64,000 nt of DNA from Primulina eburnea (GCF_022965805.1 NC_133103.1:48739693-48803692), one strand, 5' to 3'; counted from the first letter of the stretch, positions 10,558-20,680 are shown. Notes: generated by a model from the sequence alone, not told the origin. Numbers and translations: made by a program.

Positions 10558-11482
10558 TGTGGGAACGAAATTCCGACGTTTGACAAAAGTTTGAACAACT
10601 GTTTACAGCAACTGAATTGGACTAACTGCTCATCAGTCAACTGATCGCCTCAACTGAAGTTTACTTCATCAGTCAACTGATCCCTCAACTGTACACATCA
10701 TCAGTTGAAAGCGACAACCGACAAATAGTACAGCCACCTGTGAACTGGTAGTGGCTCGCCGCATTTCAGAAATGAACATTGTACTATTGTCAGGATATAT
10801 CGACGTGGCAAATCAACGGGTAGAATATTCAAATATCTTTAATGTTACCGTTGAAAGGGAAGCCTATAAATAGTCGAAGGCAGCAGCTAAAGATACAGCT
10901 CTCGCAATTCTCAGTTATCTTACTTGCTGTTACGCTGTAAAAATATCCGTTTACACTCAGACATCAAGCTCTACGCCTATCAGTTATATCAGTAGTATTC
11001 AAGACTACGTTCTAGAGCTTTCATAGCACTTTGTAATCATTTGATATATTTTTCAAGTTGTGCTAAGATCAGTTACGATCTGTTAGAAGTGTTGTATACT
11101 AAGAGTTTCAGTTTTGGCAAAGTGATAAGTCCAAACTGAAGTGGGTCAGTACACTGTTTTGTATTTGATCAAAGTCTTTTAGTGAATATCCTATCTTCGT
11201 GATAGAAGGGGTGACGTAGGAGTTATTCAAGTCTCCGAACATCCAGAAACAAACTGTGTCTTTATTACTCAGTTATCATATTCAGTTAGATACTCTATCT
11301 TTCAGTTAGTAAGTTTTCCGCAACTGTTTAGTCAGTTTAACTAATTGTTATTGACCGACGGGATATATAGATTCAGTTTATAACATAACTGAAATCAGTT
11401 TCTCGAAGAATTGACTAAATTGAGCAGTGTTTATTCAACCCCCCCTTCTAAACACTCTTCACTCTAGTCACCGATCCTTTCA
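10558..11482 (+). repeat. 3' LTR of the Sirevirus
   Basis: 925 bp, nearly identical to 485-1409. The first bases have lost one T (TGTGGGAAC). The sequence just before it resembles the left genomic flank (GTGAGTCATACAAGTG) instead of a polypurine tract; see findings. Confidence 0.93.
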
Positions 11483-11487
11483 AAGTG
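11483..11487 (+). repeat. Right target-site duplication of the Sirevirus
   Basis: AAGTG matches 480-484. The same junction recurs at 61088-61092 in the second copy. Confidence 0.9.
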
Positions 11488-11582
11488 TCTCATACTGTCA
11501 AAAAAAAATTGTGCTATTATTTAGCATTCAATCTTGTTCTTATCTCTATTGTGAGTCATATTGAAGTGACTCTCACCATCAA

Positions 11583-11651
<69 letters not shown>

Positions 11652-11909
11652 TGAACTTGTGAGTTTGATGCACACAAGCTACAAAGCCTGAAAGCATACC
11701 CTACGAGAGAATTCTCAAAATCGAGTGAAATACTTGAGGACGAGTTTTTAGTTCTTGGAGTGACGTGTGAGGTATTTGTAGTGAGGACAAAAAAAAAGAG
11801 AAAAAAAAAAGACGAGTGCGAGTGAATTTTCATTGGAGTGATTTGTGAGGATTTGTGGTAAGGAAGTTTATTATTTTATTGTTTCTACTGACCTTTTCTT
11901 GCAGGTATA
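11488..11909 (+). other. Leader of family A, right of the Sirevirus insertion
   Basis: This stretch has no ORF of interest. It contains a 63-bp (TA)n tract (11586-11648), an A-rich run near 11787-11810, and an acceptor-like TTTCTTGCAG ending at 11904 with a branch-point-like CTGAC at 11888-11892. Confidence 0.55.
11586..11648. repeat. (TA)n microsatellite
   Basis: 63 bp of TA in the family A leader. The second copy has only about 22 bp at the same place (61192-61213), so the tract is length-variable. Confidence 0.95.
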
Positions 11910-12734
11910 ATGATTGACGATCTTCAATTTCAAACAATGTTAAGGGGGTTTGATAGAATATGGGAGAAGGGGCTTAAGCCTTTACATGAAAGGTTGGATA
12001 GGCTTGAGGGTAGTATTAATGAGAAGAGACCAGATAGTAGATTGGGTGGGGATAGAGCATTGCATTTGGATCGTGATGATAGGAGGTGCAAATCGAGTGG
12101 TAGGCAGGGAATTGACTCGTGGAAGGAGTTATTGACATCCGCACGAAGGTCGATTGGAGAGAAGAAGGTCATAACTAGACCGAAGTTGGTTTTGAAGCAT
12201 GAATATCAAGGTACATTTAAAAACTCAAATTCTCGTACTTGTGATATTATATGTTTTTGGTGTTTAGAAGTTGGGCATGATATCACCCAATGTCCATGTG
12301 AGGAGGTGACTGTAGTAAAATCAACAGTTGAGCTTAAAACTCAAATAGATGTTGATGTTGCGGTTGGGCTTGAATCTCAAGTGGAGGTTGAGGGTGTAGT
12401 TAAATCTGAATCTCAAGTTGATGCCATAGTTGAACTTGAATCTGAAGTTGAGGCTAGGGTTGATGATGATGGTAGTCCGCTCGTTAGTGAGTTGAATGTG
12501 GTTGAACAATTTACGGCGGAAAGTGAGTCATTAGATGGAGGAGAAGTGCTTCATTTGTCTAATATGGATGTGGGGAGGAGGCAAGGAGCAATTATTGTAC
12601 ATCAATTTCTTGAGGAACAAAATGTTTCATTGGTTCACTTGAATCCAAATGTTCTTGATGATCAATTGAAATTTATTCATGAATTGAGTGAAAAGAAATG
12701 TGAAATGGCCGAAAGAGAGAGAACAAAAGAGTGA
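11910..12734 (+). CDS. Family A gag-like protein, copy 1
   Basis: The ORF encodes 274 residues and starts at the first ATG after the putative leader acceptor. The N-terminus (LRGFDRIWEKGLKPLHERLD) is helical and charged. A basic segment leads to a CCHC zinc knuckle at C115-C128 (CFWCLEVGHDITQC). That pattern resembles the knuckle of Reina-type chromovirus Gag. After it come imperfect 14-residue repeats rich in Val/Glu/Ser (about residues 140-185). It lacks most of a normal capsid domain. The ORF overlaps the next one by 47 bp in a different frame; reaching it would need a +1 shift. The second copy at 61475-62299 is the same length and intact. Confidence 0.65.
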   Translation: MIDDLQFQTMLRGFDRIWEKGLKPLHERLDRLEGSINEKRPDSRLGGDRALHLDRDDRRCKSSGRQGIDSWKELLTSARRSIGEKKVITRPKLVLKHEYQGTFKNSNSRTCDIICFWCLEVGHDITQCPCEEVTVVKSTVELKTQIDVDVAVGLESQVEVEGVVKSESQVDAIVELESEVEARVDDDGSPLVSELNVVEQFTAESESLDGGEVLHLSNMDVGRRQGAIIVHQFLEEQNVSLVHLNPNVLDDQLKFIHELSEKKCEMAERERTKE

Positions 12735-14046
12735 GATGGCCATGACAAGAAAAAAAGGTGGAGAAAATGAGATGAAAGAAAAAGAGAGAGAAAAAGAGGC
12801 CAAAGAAAAGAAAAAGAAAAATAAATTAAAGGCCCAAATGAGTGAAAAGAGTGAGGTTGAGAGTTGCTTATTCCTGCATAAACCATTTCATGTACCTTTG
12901 TACAAAGTGGTTTATCCATATTGTGATGATATAGCCGGTTCAATCCCGAGCATTGTCATTTCTTATTTGCAGGATCTTGGAGTTGTCATGACGAGGAGGC
13001 AAATGGGTCTTGTTGAAGGGAGAACCCGATGGGCTGAGCCGCACGAATGCAAGCGCGATCGCAAGGAGGTAATGTTAGTTGCCAACGCAACGACTATGAG
13101 GTATGAGCTATTTCTCCCTAGTAATTATGTGAGTTTTAGTTTTTATGGGTTTGATATTAGTGAGGAACCACATGCTTTAAGTTTAGATATTATTGATGGT
13201 GATCCTTCACAATTTGTCAAATTGATGAGTCTTTGTTATAACAATGAATTGTATGCATTGTGTTCAAACCTTTGTGATGAGTTAAATGTTTACATGGGTA
13301 GTACGCCTAGTGTGTTCTATTTGCATGATTCCTACTTATTTGATGAAGACTTTGGGAAGAGCATGAATGGATATAAGAATTTCTTTGTTCATGATGAATA
13401 TAATTTTAAGGAGGTCAAATTCATGTTATGCTCATTTTATGAGTTACCCGCTAGTGATGCATATTGTTATGATTTCATTATTGATCAGATGCATGAATTT
13501 CTATGTTGGTTACATATGAAGAGGTATGTCGAATGGTGTTGTGACGAGGGTCTTGCATGTATGAAGATAGCAACTAGGCTAGGGTTTTATGACATGCATG
13601 ACTTAATTCTTAGTCCTAGTAAGCAATATACTTACATTTGTATGATACTTGCTTTGGTGTTAACTAAGTCTAAGAAGGGGAAGAATTTAATTTTTGTGAT
13701 ACTTAATGATATATTATCATTTGGTGTCAATTATTATTTGGTGTGTGGTGAAGTTGAAGAGTTTATAGGAAAGACAACAGTGATGTTGGGATTTCCAGTG
13801 CTGAAGGAGAAAGCAAATGATAAAGTCTACAAACTTGAGCTTAAAGGTAAGCATGTTGATAATATCATCCTTGTTATTACTAACTTGCTTCGTTTTGGTA
13901 TAGGAGGACAAGATTTGAGGACAAATCTTTTTGAAAAAGGGGAGTATGATGTGAATCTGGCCGGGCATGACGTGTTAATGGTTGGAAGGAGATTTAAGAT
14001 GCAGTGTTGCTTCGGATCTTCAAGCTTGATTATGATTAATAATTAA
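12688..14046 (+). CDS. Family A second ORF: Pol ends around an unknown module, copy 1
   Basis: The ORF has 452 codons. Residues about 1-50 are a Lys/Glu-rich linker; residues about 60-95 (FLHKPFHVPLYKVVYP then IPSIVISYLQDL) resemble the stretch just before RT in Reina-like Pol. The segment near residues 385-420 (DKVYKLELKGKHV, QDLRTNLFEKGEYDV) resembles the extreme C-terminus of such Pol proteins. Between them, about residues 100-370 show none of the RT, RNase H or integrase motifs; this Cys- and aromatic-rich module is not one I recognise. The final 33 residues lie inside the 3' LTR. Both copies in the window are intact, which suggests either recent spread or some constraint. Which ATG is used is uncertain; fusion to the upstream gag-like ORF by frameshifting is possible. 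Confidence 0.55.
   Translation: MKRNVKWPKEREQKSEMAMTRKKGGENEMKEKEREKEAKEKKKKNKLKAQMSEKSEVESCLFLHKPFHVPLYKVVYPYCDDIAGSIPSIVISYLQDLGVVMTRRQMGLVEGRTRWAEPHECKRDRKEVMLVANATTMRYELFLPSNYVSFSFYGFDISEEPHALSLDIIDGDPSQFVKLMSLCYNNELYALCSNLCDELNVYMGSTPSVFYLHDSYLFDEDFGKSMNGYKNFFVHDEYNFKEVKFMLCSFYELPASDAYCYDFIIDQMHEFLCWLHMKRYVEWCCDEGLACMKIATRLGFYDMHDLILSPSKQYTYICMILALVLTKSKKGKNLIFVILNDILSFGVNYYLVCGEVEEFIGKTTVMLGFPVLKEKANDKVYKLELKGKHVDNIILVITNLLRFGIGGQDLRTNLFEKGEYDVNLAGHDVLMVGRRFKMQCCFGSSSLIMINN
13933..13944 (+). promoter_or_regulatory. Polypurine tract of family A
   Basis: GAAAAAGGGGAG lies two bases before the 3' LTR (TGATGTGA...), as expected for plus-strand priming. Confidence 0.75.
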
Positions 14047-14805
14047 GTATCAAACATGTTCAACCTTTTGAAGGAGCTACAAAGGAACATTATTCAAGCA
14101 ATAATTGAGAGGATTTCCGAATACCATTATCTTGCAAAGAATGACCCAAACCGAGCCTACACGCGGGGTCCATGTCCATCACACTTGAGGAAGAGAAATC
14201 TCGAGCCTACACGGACCCGAGCACGGACCTGTACACGGGGTCCGTGTCCATTGTTTCCCGGAGAGTATTTTGCCCGAGTATACACGGACCCGTACCCGGA
14301 GGAATACACGGGGTCCGTGTCCCATATGTTTTGGCGAGAAGATTTTTCCTATTTTAGAGTTTTAATTATTTTGGTGACTAGATTTAATATCTTTGAGATT
14401 TGTGAATAATATATACTCGAAAATCTATCATTGTAGACAACTTTGGTTCATTATTCATTGAGTTTTATCATATTGATAGAGTTTTCTCTCAATTTCAAAG
14501 TTTGGCTTTGTATACACCTTTGTGTGTTTCTCAAATCAAACTTATCAAAGTTTATTACTTTGTGGCGTTTGTCGATTGTTCTTCACTCGGATTGTCAAAG
14601 ACGAGTTCTTTGAAGGTTCGCTTGAATTTCGATTGTTATCTCGTTAATATTTGTTGCTAAATTATTGTTAATTTAGAGGTAAATATTACACCCTTACTTG
14701 TGTCAAAAAGATCGGGACAACTCAACCGTTTCTTTATTCCATCGAATCGAGGGCGTGACTCGTATTTTGAGCGCGTTTGCTTTTCGTGTTTGAAGAATCG
14801 CATCA
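13947..14805 (+). repeat. 3' LTR of family A copy 1
   Basis: 859 bp from TGATGTGAAT to ATCA. GC-rich palindromic repeats (CACGGACC/GGTCCGTG type) occupy about 14148-14328, and a TATA-like AATATATA lies near 14408. The final 194 bp match 1-194. Confidence 0.88.
14148..14328 (+). repeat. GC-rich inverted-repeat cluster in the family A LTR
   Basis: Motifs of the form TACACGGACC and GGTCCGTGT recur about six times in both orientations within 180 bp of otherwise AT-rich DNA, and can pair as hairpins. The cluster is about 85 bp upstream of a TATA-like sequence. Confidence 0.8.
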
Positions 14806-15149
14806 GCTAGTTACCTTTTTTTTAATCATGTATACCTTTTCAAATACAGACGACGTTATTGTCATGTCATCGTATTTATGACTAATCGTATATTTCTTAT
14901 AGTGCGCATGAATTCTGACATTTTGTTGGAAATCATTAACTGGTACTATGGAAAACTTTATCAGATAACCCTTTGCCTTTGATTAATTTCACTATCATTT
15001 TGTCTAGGTCTCCAGTTGGACTCTAATTAACGTATAAAATATTTGCTCATGAATATTCAGTTTCTTCTTGAATTCAGTTTAATTCGTCTTTGTAATTATC
15101 TATTGGATCAACATCTTTGTTAAATCATCAAAATTTAAATATTCTAACA
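14806..15149 (-). repeat. Copia LTR fragment (minus), truncated by family A
   Basis: The last 170 bp before 15149 resemble 39650-39822, including the terminal TTGTTAAATCA and ATTCTAACA. Read on the minus strand this is an LTR starting TGTTAGAAT. Family A copy 1 seems to have inserted into it. No coding sequence is present. Confidence 0.5.
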
Positions 15150-15350
15150 AAATCATATACAATAATTCATGTACCGATATATCTATTTATCAATAGTTTT
15201 TATATCATAAGACTTTTTACTTATTGCAAATTCTCTTTATCATTCTTTCCTTTCGAGATCTGAAATGAAGTTTGGACTTGGGTTTTTTTTTAATTAATAA
15301 TTTAAAAATAAAAAAAAATTAAAAGTAATGAAAGGTGTGGCATTCTGCAG

Positions 15351-16268
15351 TAGGGGTAGGCGCGGGTTGGGTTTTCGGGTACCCGACAATTTATTATCCG
15401 ACACCAACCCGATCATGACGGGTACCCGACTATCGGGTACCCGAAATGATCTGGTATATCGGGTACCCAAAACAAATCAATTTTTTTTAAATTTTTTTTG
15501 AAATAATATATATAATTTTCACATTTCACAAAAAAAATCACGTCAAATACACCTATAAGTCATTACCAAAAATTGTGTGTATAATACAAAAAAAAAAAAT
15601 TATATACAATATACACACAATTTTTGGTAATGACTTATAGGTGTATTTTATTTTTCAATTTTAGAATTTTTTTAGATATTGTATATAAATATTTTTTTGT
15701 ATTATACACACAATTTTTGGTAATGACTTATAGGTGTTCTTGTATGTATGGGACTGGAGGTTTGATTTTAACAATAATTTTTTATTTTTCAATTTTAGAA
15801 TTTTAGATTTTTAGATATTGTATATAAATATTTTTTTTGTATTATACACACAATTTTTGGTAATGACTTATATGTGTATTTTTTCGAGTTATGATTAGAC
15901 ATTATCATATTATGACTACTAAATTAAAAAAGACACATGTATATTTCATATTTCACAAAATATCATGTCATTATATCATTTTATGATTAGTCATTTGTCA
16001 TTATATCGGGTTATGACTAACCATAAAAAAAAATATGTATTTTTTAAATAAACAGACATAGATAAAAAAAAAAATTAAAACATTTCGGGTACCCGATACC
16101 CAATCTGGGTATCGGTAAAATACCCGAATCCAAACCCGAAAATTATTTTCGGGTATCGGGTACCCGACGAACCCGGGGTTTTTTTAAAAATACCCGACCC
16201 GATCGAGTTTTACCCGATCGAAAACCCTATTCGAGTACCCGATATTCGAAAATAAATGCCCACCCCTA
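15351..16268. mobile_element. Non-autonomous hAT element 1
   Basis: A 918-bp element has terminal inverted repeats TAGGGGTAGGCG / TAGGGGTGGGCA and a perfect 8-bp duplication TTCTGCAG at 15343-15350 and 16269-16276. Subterminal GGGTACCCG motifs recur about ten times. The middle holds several direct and inverted copies of a segment of about 60 bp (CACAATTTTTGGTAATGACT). No transposase remains. Confidence 0.92.
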
Positions 16269-17323
16269 TTCTGCAGTACCGCAGTAGTACCGTAAAACTC
16301 CTCCACCAATTGCAGCGTCTGCTATCTGCAGCCTTTATTATAATTTTTTTTGCTTTAATTTTATTTTTTTTTTCCTTTTACTTACTGTCATTTTTTATTT
16401 AAAAAAATAAGATTTGAGGTCATATTATATCAAACATACCGAGTTAACTATTTTACAAAACAAAAAATTTTCAAAAAATTCTCTCTCTTTATTTTTTTAA
16501 AATTTATATATTTAAATATGTTGATTTAGTTTTCGAAAAAATTAATAAAAAAATATGTATCTATTCACTTAAGGTTTTTTTTATTACTATTTTTATGATA
16601 TATGATAGGTTTACCGATTGACAAAAATTCAAATGATATATCTCTCATAGATCAATTTTGTTAAACGATTATTCGACATAATCTAAATTATGAAAAATTA
16701 TTACTTTTTATATTAAATTATTTTTACTGTAAGTATGAATTTTTTTGATTTGTTTTACCGATAAAATACCTATGAGACGAGACGATCTCACAAAATAACT
16801 ATTTTTTGAAAATTATTTGTTTTTATATGTTAGTTAACTCAACATGTTTGATACGTGACTTCAAATCCTATTTTATTAATTAAAAAGTAAATAAAAAACA
16901 AAAAAGAAAAAAAAAGAAAAAAATAAGACAAAAACTTGTGTGAAACGGTCTCACGGATCGTATTTGTAAGACATATATCTTATTTGGGTCACTCAAAAAA
17001 TAAAAGCTGCTTCGTACGACATTGATGGCGGCGTTTTGCATGCCACCACTTGCATTACTTTTAATTTTTTTTAATTTTTAAGTTATTAATAAATAAAAAA
17101 CCCTTCGGACTTGGGAGCCGTGCAGACGTTCTCTTTCTCTTTCTTTAAATAATGATTAATTTTGATAGTTGTATTCCATTAATTTGATCTTTTTAGGTTA
17201 TGCAATTGAATATCATAATCTGTTATACATTTGCTCTTTAGCAAAATATTATATTTTTTATTTTTATTCATATAAATAAATGTTTTAGTCTTTTATTCAA
17301 TTTCAAAAGTAAAATGTAAACTT

Positions 17324-17361
<38 letters not shown>

Positions 17362-17392
17362 TTTATTATATATATATATATATATATACGAA

Positions 17393-17560
17393 TTTGTTAC
17401 CCTACACACCAGGTGTGCAGAGTATCATGTGCAACGTCTACATGACGGTGCATGATTGGTCAGCAATTTTTTTAAAAAACAAAACAAAAAATTTTGTGTG
17501 GTTGTGGGCGTGCCACGTAGGCAGACATCCACAGGTGTGTAGGAAAGTGGTGTGCAAGAT
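17393..17560. mobile_element. Possible MITE between (TA)n tracts
   Basis: The ends are imperfect inverted repeats: CCTACACACCAGGTG at the left and its counterpart CCTACACACCTGTGG on the opposite strand at the right. Flanking TA repeats hide any target duplication, so the class (TA-targeting) is a guess. Confidence 0.4.
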
Positions 17561-17567
17561 ATCATTG

Positions 17568-17570
<3 letters not shown>

Positions 17571-17654
<84 letters not shown>
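17571..17654. repeat. (TA)n microsatellite
   Basis: 84 bp of uninterrupted TA; shorter tracts lie at 17326-17358 and 17366-17388. Confidence 0.95.
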
Positions 17655-17659
<5 letters not shown>

Positions 17660-17730
17660 CTATCTACACTAGACAAGTGGAATTTGAACTCAAGATCAGA
17701 TGCTCTTGAGTCATTTGATTATCTATTAAG

Positions 17731-18471
17731 TTGAGATGTCAATGGGGTGGATATGAGGCGTGTTTGACTAAACCCAAGACCCTCTCCATGAAAAAAAACT
17801 TTGACCCATTACCCGTCCCACCCTGGTTAAAATTCTTCGGACCCACCCCACCTCGAATACGAAATGGGGTCGGGTAGACCCGTGAGACCCGAACTTTTTT
17901 AAAATAAAAAAAGTAATATTTCTCCTCACATGACTAAATTATGAAAAAGCCTCTAAATACAAAATTGTGGAAAATTAATTCATGTTTTCGACCACACTTA
18001 ATAATTACAAACAAAGTATTTTCACGACATAAAAAAAGAGTTACTAGCTCTCCAAAAAAATCTTGATGTCCCCAAAAATAAGTCATAACATAATTTAAAC
18101 AGATTAATATAAAATCGGCGAGTAGACAATATTTAAGTCTACTAAGATGAGGATCAACTATTCTTCCATTATTGTTAAAAACAGATTCAAATACAACAGT
18201 TGACATGGTAATATCTAACATCGTTATGGTTGAGGTGAGCTACTAAAAAAATGAAAATTAATAAAACCAAAACCCTAGAATATTTATATCTACATATATG
18301 GGGCGTGTATGAGGTGAGTATTATAGAACCCATGATCCGTCTTATATCCAGACTGGTCTGAAAAATTGGATCCGAGACCCACCTCATGACCCATTTAGTA
18401 TGCACAAACCCAGCCCATACACGCGGGTCCATTGAGGGTCTGGGTAAAACCCGGAACCATTGACATCCCTA
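17731..18471 (-). mobile_element. hAT element 2, internally deleted
   Basis: A 741-bp element is flanked by a perfect 8-bp duplication CTATTAAG (17723-17730 and 18472-18479). Its terminal repeats share GATGTCAATGG. On the minus strand, about 18221-18100 encodes a remnant of the hAT C-terminal dimerisation region (MSTVVFESVFNNNGRIVDPH, where active relatives have STVASESAFSTGGRVLDP). It is therefore derived from an autonomous hAT element oriented on the minus strand. Confidence 0.92.
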
Positions 18472-18743
18472 CTATTAAGGTACATATGCAAGATTTTATT
18501 TAGCTTTCAAACTTCTAGATAATGAAATGTTTGAAAATTGTAAGTAGAAGCTGAAAATTATTTAAAATAAACTATTGTAAATATTACCTAAATTGAGTGT
18601 TGATTTTTTTATGTTGTGTATTATCAACCATGGTTAACTTATAATTAATAAACATGCTCTCTCAACCATGGTTAAAAGAAAATTTAGTGTATTTTTAATA
18701 ATCATACAAATAAAAAACTTTTGCCAAATTTGAATTAAAGTAT

Positions 18744-18905
18744 CACAAAAATTCATGTGAGACAGTTTCACTGTTCAATTTTGTGAAACGAAGATTTTAT
18801 TTGAGTCACTCATGAAAAATATCATTTTTATGTCAAAAGTATTACTTTTTATTGTAAATAAGGACCTGGTTGATCCGTATTACAAATAAAAATCTGGTAA
18901 ATCGT
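18744..18905 (+). mobile_element. MITE copy, GAGACGGTCTC family
   Basis: This is a diverged copy of the repeat best seen at 20723-20890: ATGTGAGACAGTTTCACT at one end, internal AAAGTATTACTTTTTATTG. It abuts hAT element 3. Confidence 0.6.
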
Positions 18906-18913
18906 ATTGTAGG

Positions 18914-19741
18914 TAGACTTGTCAAAATAGGTTAGGCCCGTCGGGCCGGCCCAGCCCACCATAAAAATTGAACGGGTTGGTTTGATAAAATAGCAGCTCG
19001 TTTGGAGGTGGGCCAAATGGGTTGAGCTCGTTTGAGTTGCGGGTCAAGACGGGTCGGGCCCAAACGGGACAGACCATTAAGATAAAATTTTATATTTTTA
19101 AGTTTTATATAAAAATTGGAATAAGTTTCATGCTCTCCCATGTCTTAGAACAAGTATATTGATAATTTACTCTTTGAACAAATATACATAAAAAAAATAA
19201 AAAGAGAGAAATTTACAAATATACATAAAGAAAACAAAAGGGAAGAAATTCCTGTAAATTTTATTCATGAATCTTAAAATAATTATTAAGCATAGCAGTT
19301 GTTTGTGAACCCAAGAGCAGTTTCGTTTGAAATCCGACGAGTTGAAGTGAAATTTTGTGGACCCGACGGAGGTTTGCTAATTATGTGTAATGTTGAATAC
19401 ATAATATTTTTTAAAATTTACAACCGTCTCTTTCCTCGACTTTATGTTCTCTTCATGTCTCAATCTTCATGTTTGGTTTAAACACTTTACTTTTTATGGA
19501 ATATGTTGTATGCTTTCTTAATTTCTTATTTCAATGTTTTTAAGTATTTTATGAAACTATTTGACTGAAATATATTTTTCTTCTATGTTTACTGCGATAC
19601 TCTTTAGAATTTTTTTTTAAAGAAAATAAGCGGGCCGGCCCGCCCAACCCGCGGCCCAAGGTGGGTTGGGTTGGGCTGAGTTGACCATTTAGAGGCCCGC
19701 CCCGCCCCGCCCCGCCCCGCCAACCCGTTTTGACATGTCTA
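18914..19741. mobile_element. Non-autonomous hAT element 3
   Basis: An 828-bp element is flanked by a perfect 8-bp duplication ATTGTAGG (18906-18913 and 19742-19749). The ends are TAGACTTGTCAAAAT / TAGACATGTCAAAAC. GC-rich subterminal parts contain GGGCC/GGCCC repeats and a (CCCCG)n run at 19696-19721. There is no transposase. Confidence 0.92.
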
Positions 19742-19749
19742 ATTGTAGG

Positions 19750-20525
19750 AACTTGTCAACACCAGCCAAGCGGTTGATGCGGGGAAGTTGAAGGACGAAA
19801 CTTAAAAATTTGAGTTTTATGAGAGACTGAACTTAATAATCTATCTGAACGGTTCGAGAGCTGAGTCAATTTTACTTATCCCTAAGCTTTTAGACTTTTT
19901 TGTCCCATCAACAATATTACCCATACTAATATATTCTTTTCAACAAATCTTGGGCACAAAGGAATTTCTAATTATCATTTCGAGTTAATTTGGTACTACA
20001 TATGCTTAGTGTTCTCCAAAGTTTGTTCCAAAATTTTGGAGAACATTGCTGATGCCATGTCTCCGAGTTCTGGGCGTGACACTTATATCATCAAATTAAC
20101 TGTATTTGTGTATGTTATAGAATATAAAATACAAGCTTTTCGAATTATGTCGAATATCATCATATGATTTTTCTTCCAAATTATCGAGCGAATTCAACTC
20201 AAACTATATTCATGCTTAAATAATTTCATACAAAGCTTCAAATATAATTTGGTTTATATTTTTATAATAAATTTTGAAAAGAATTAATTATGAAACATGA
20301 ATTTCATGTTGACGATGAGACAGTTTATTTTCAGAATATAGATACTATACCAATTTTGAAGACAAGGGTGGGCCAACTGTTTTGGGATAGAAGATTCGTC
20401 TTGAGGGGTGCCAAACTGTTTTTATTCACCAAGAAGAAGATGTTGGGCACATATAAAGATTAATGATACCAAACTTCAGATTAAGATGAAATTAGAAATA
20501 AATATTGGGATAGAAGATTCGTCAA
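19750..20525. other. Intergenic, no gene seen
   Basis: AT-rich sequence without long ORFs or recognised repeats. Confidence 0.5.
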
Positions 20526-20680
20526 ACAAATTTAGGCGGTCTCAAGAATCTATATTCGTGAGACGGGTCGACCCTGTCTATATATTAATTAAAAATTAAT
20601 ACTTTTGATATGGTTCGTATCTGGTAGAAGATCCGTCTAATAAAATCGACACGTGAGACGGTTTCGTATATTCACATTTA
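20526..20680. mobile_element. Partial MITE copy, GAGACGGTCTC family
   Basis: Contains GTGAGACGGGTCGACCC and ends in GTGAGACGGTTTCG; rearranged relative to 20723-20890. Confidence 0.5.

Larger units (their letters stand above)
485..11482 (+). mobile_element. Sirevirus-like Ty1/copia LTR retrotransposon, complete but defective
   Basis: An 11.0-kb element with two 925-bp LTRs (485-1409 and 10558-11482) is flanked by the 5-bp duplication AAGTG at 480-484 and 11483-11487. A tRNA-Met primer-binding site lies at 1412-1423. Inside, in order, are gag with a CCHC knuckle, a pol in the copia order (protease, integrase, RT, RNase H), an antisense ORF, and a long env-like ORF. Large gag, 11-kb length and a post-pol ORF fit the Sirevirus lineage of Pseudoviridae. 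LTR divergence is very low (about three substitutions plus a few single-base indels), so insertion was recent. However gag has a frameshift, pol has a nonsense codon, and the env-like ORF is broken, so the copy cannot be autonomous as assembled. Confidence 0.93.
1..14805 (+). mobile_element. Family A: non-autonomous chromovirus-like LTR retrotransposon, copy 1 (interrupted)
   Basis: This is an LTR element whose 5' LTR is cut by the window edge. Bases 1-194 match 14612-14805, the end of the 3' LTR, over the same length with about five substitutions. A primer-binding site follows at 197-208 and a polypurine tract lies at 13933-13944. The internal region holds a gag-like ORF with a CCHC knuckle and a second ORF. 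The ends of that second ORF resemble the protease-RT linker and the C-terminus of Reina-like chromovirus Pol. Protease, RT, RNase H and integrase are absent, so mobility would need a helper element. The Sirevirus at 485-11482 sits inside the leader, so the element proper is 1-484 plus 11488-14805. Assignment to chromoviruses is inferred from remembered motif patterns. Confidence 0.8.
16269..17730. other. AT-rich intergenic stretch
   Basis: I find no gene here. It contains a partial MITE copy (16925-17008), (TA)n tracts at 17326-17358, 17366-17388 and 17571-17654, and a possible small inverted-repeat element at 17393-17560. Confidence 0.6.

Noticed and set aside
17394..17672. 92-codon plus-strand ORF
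   Set aside because: Its second half is only (TA)n translated as Tyr-Ile repeats.
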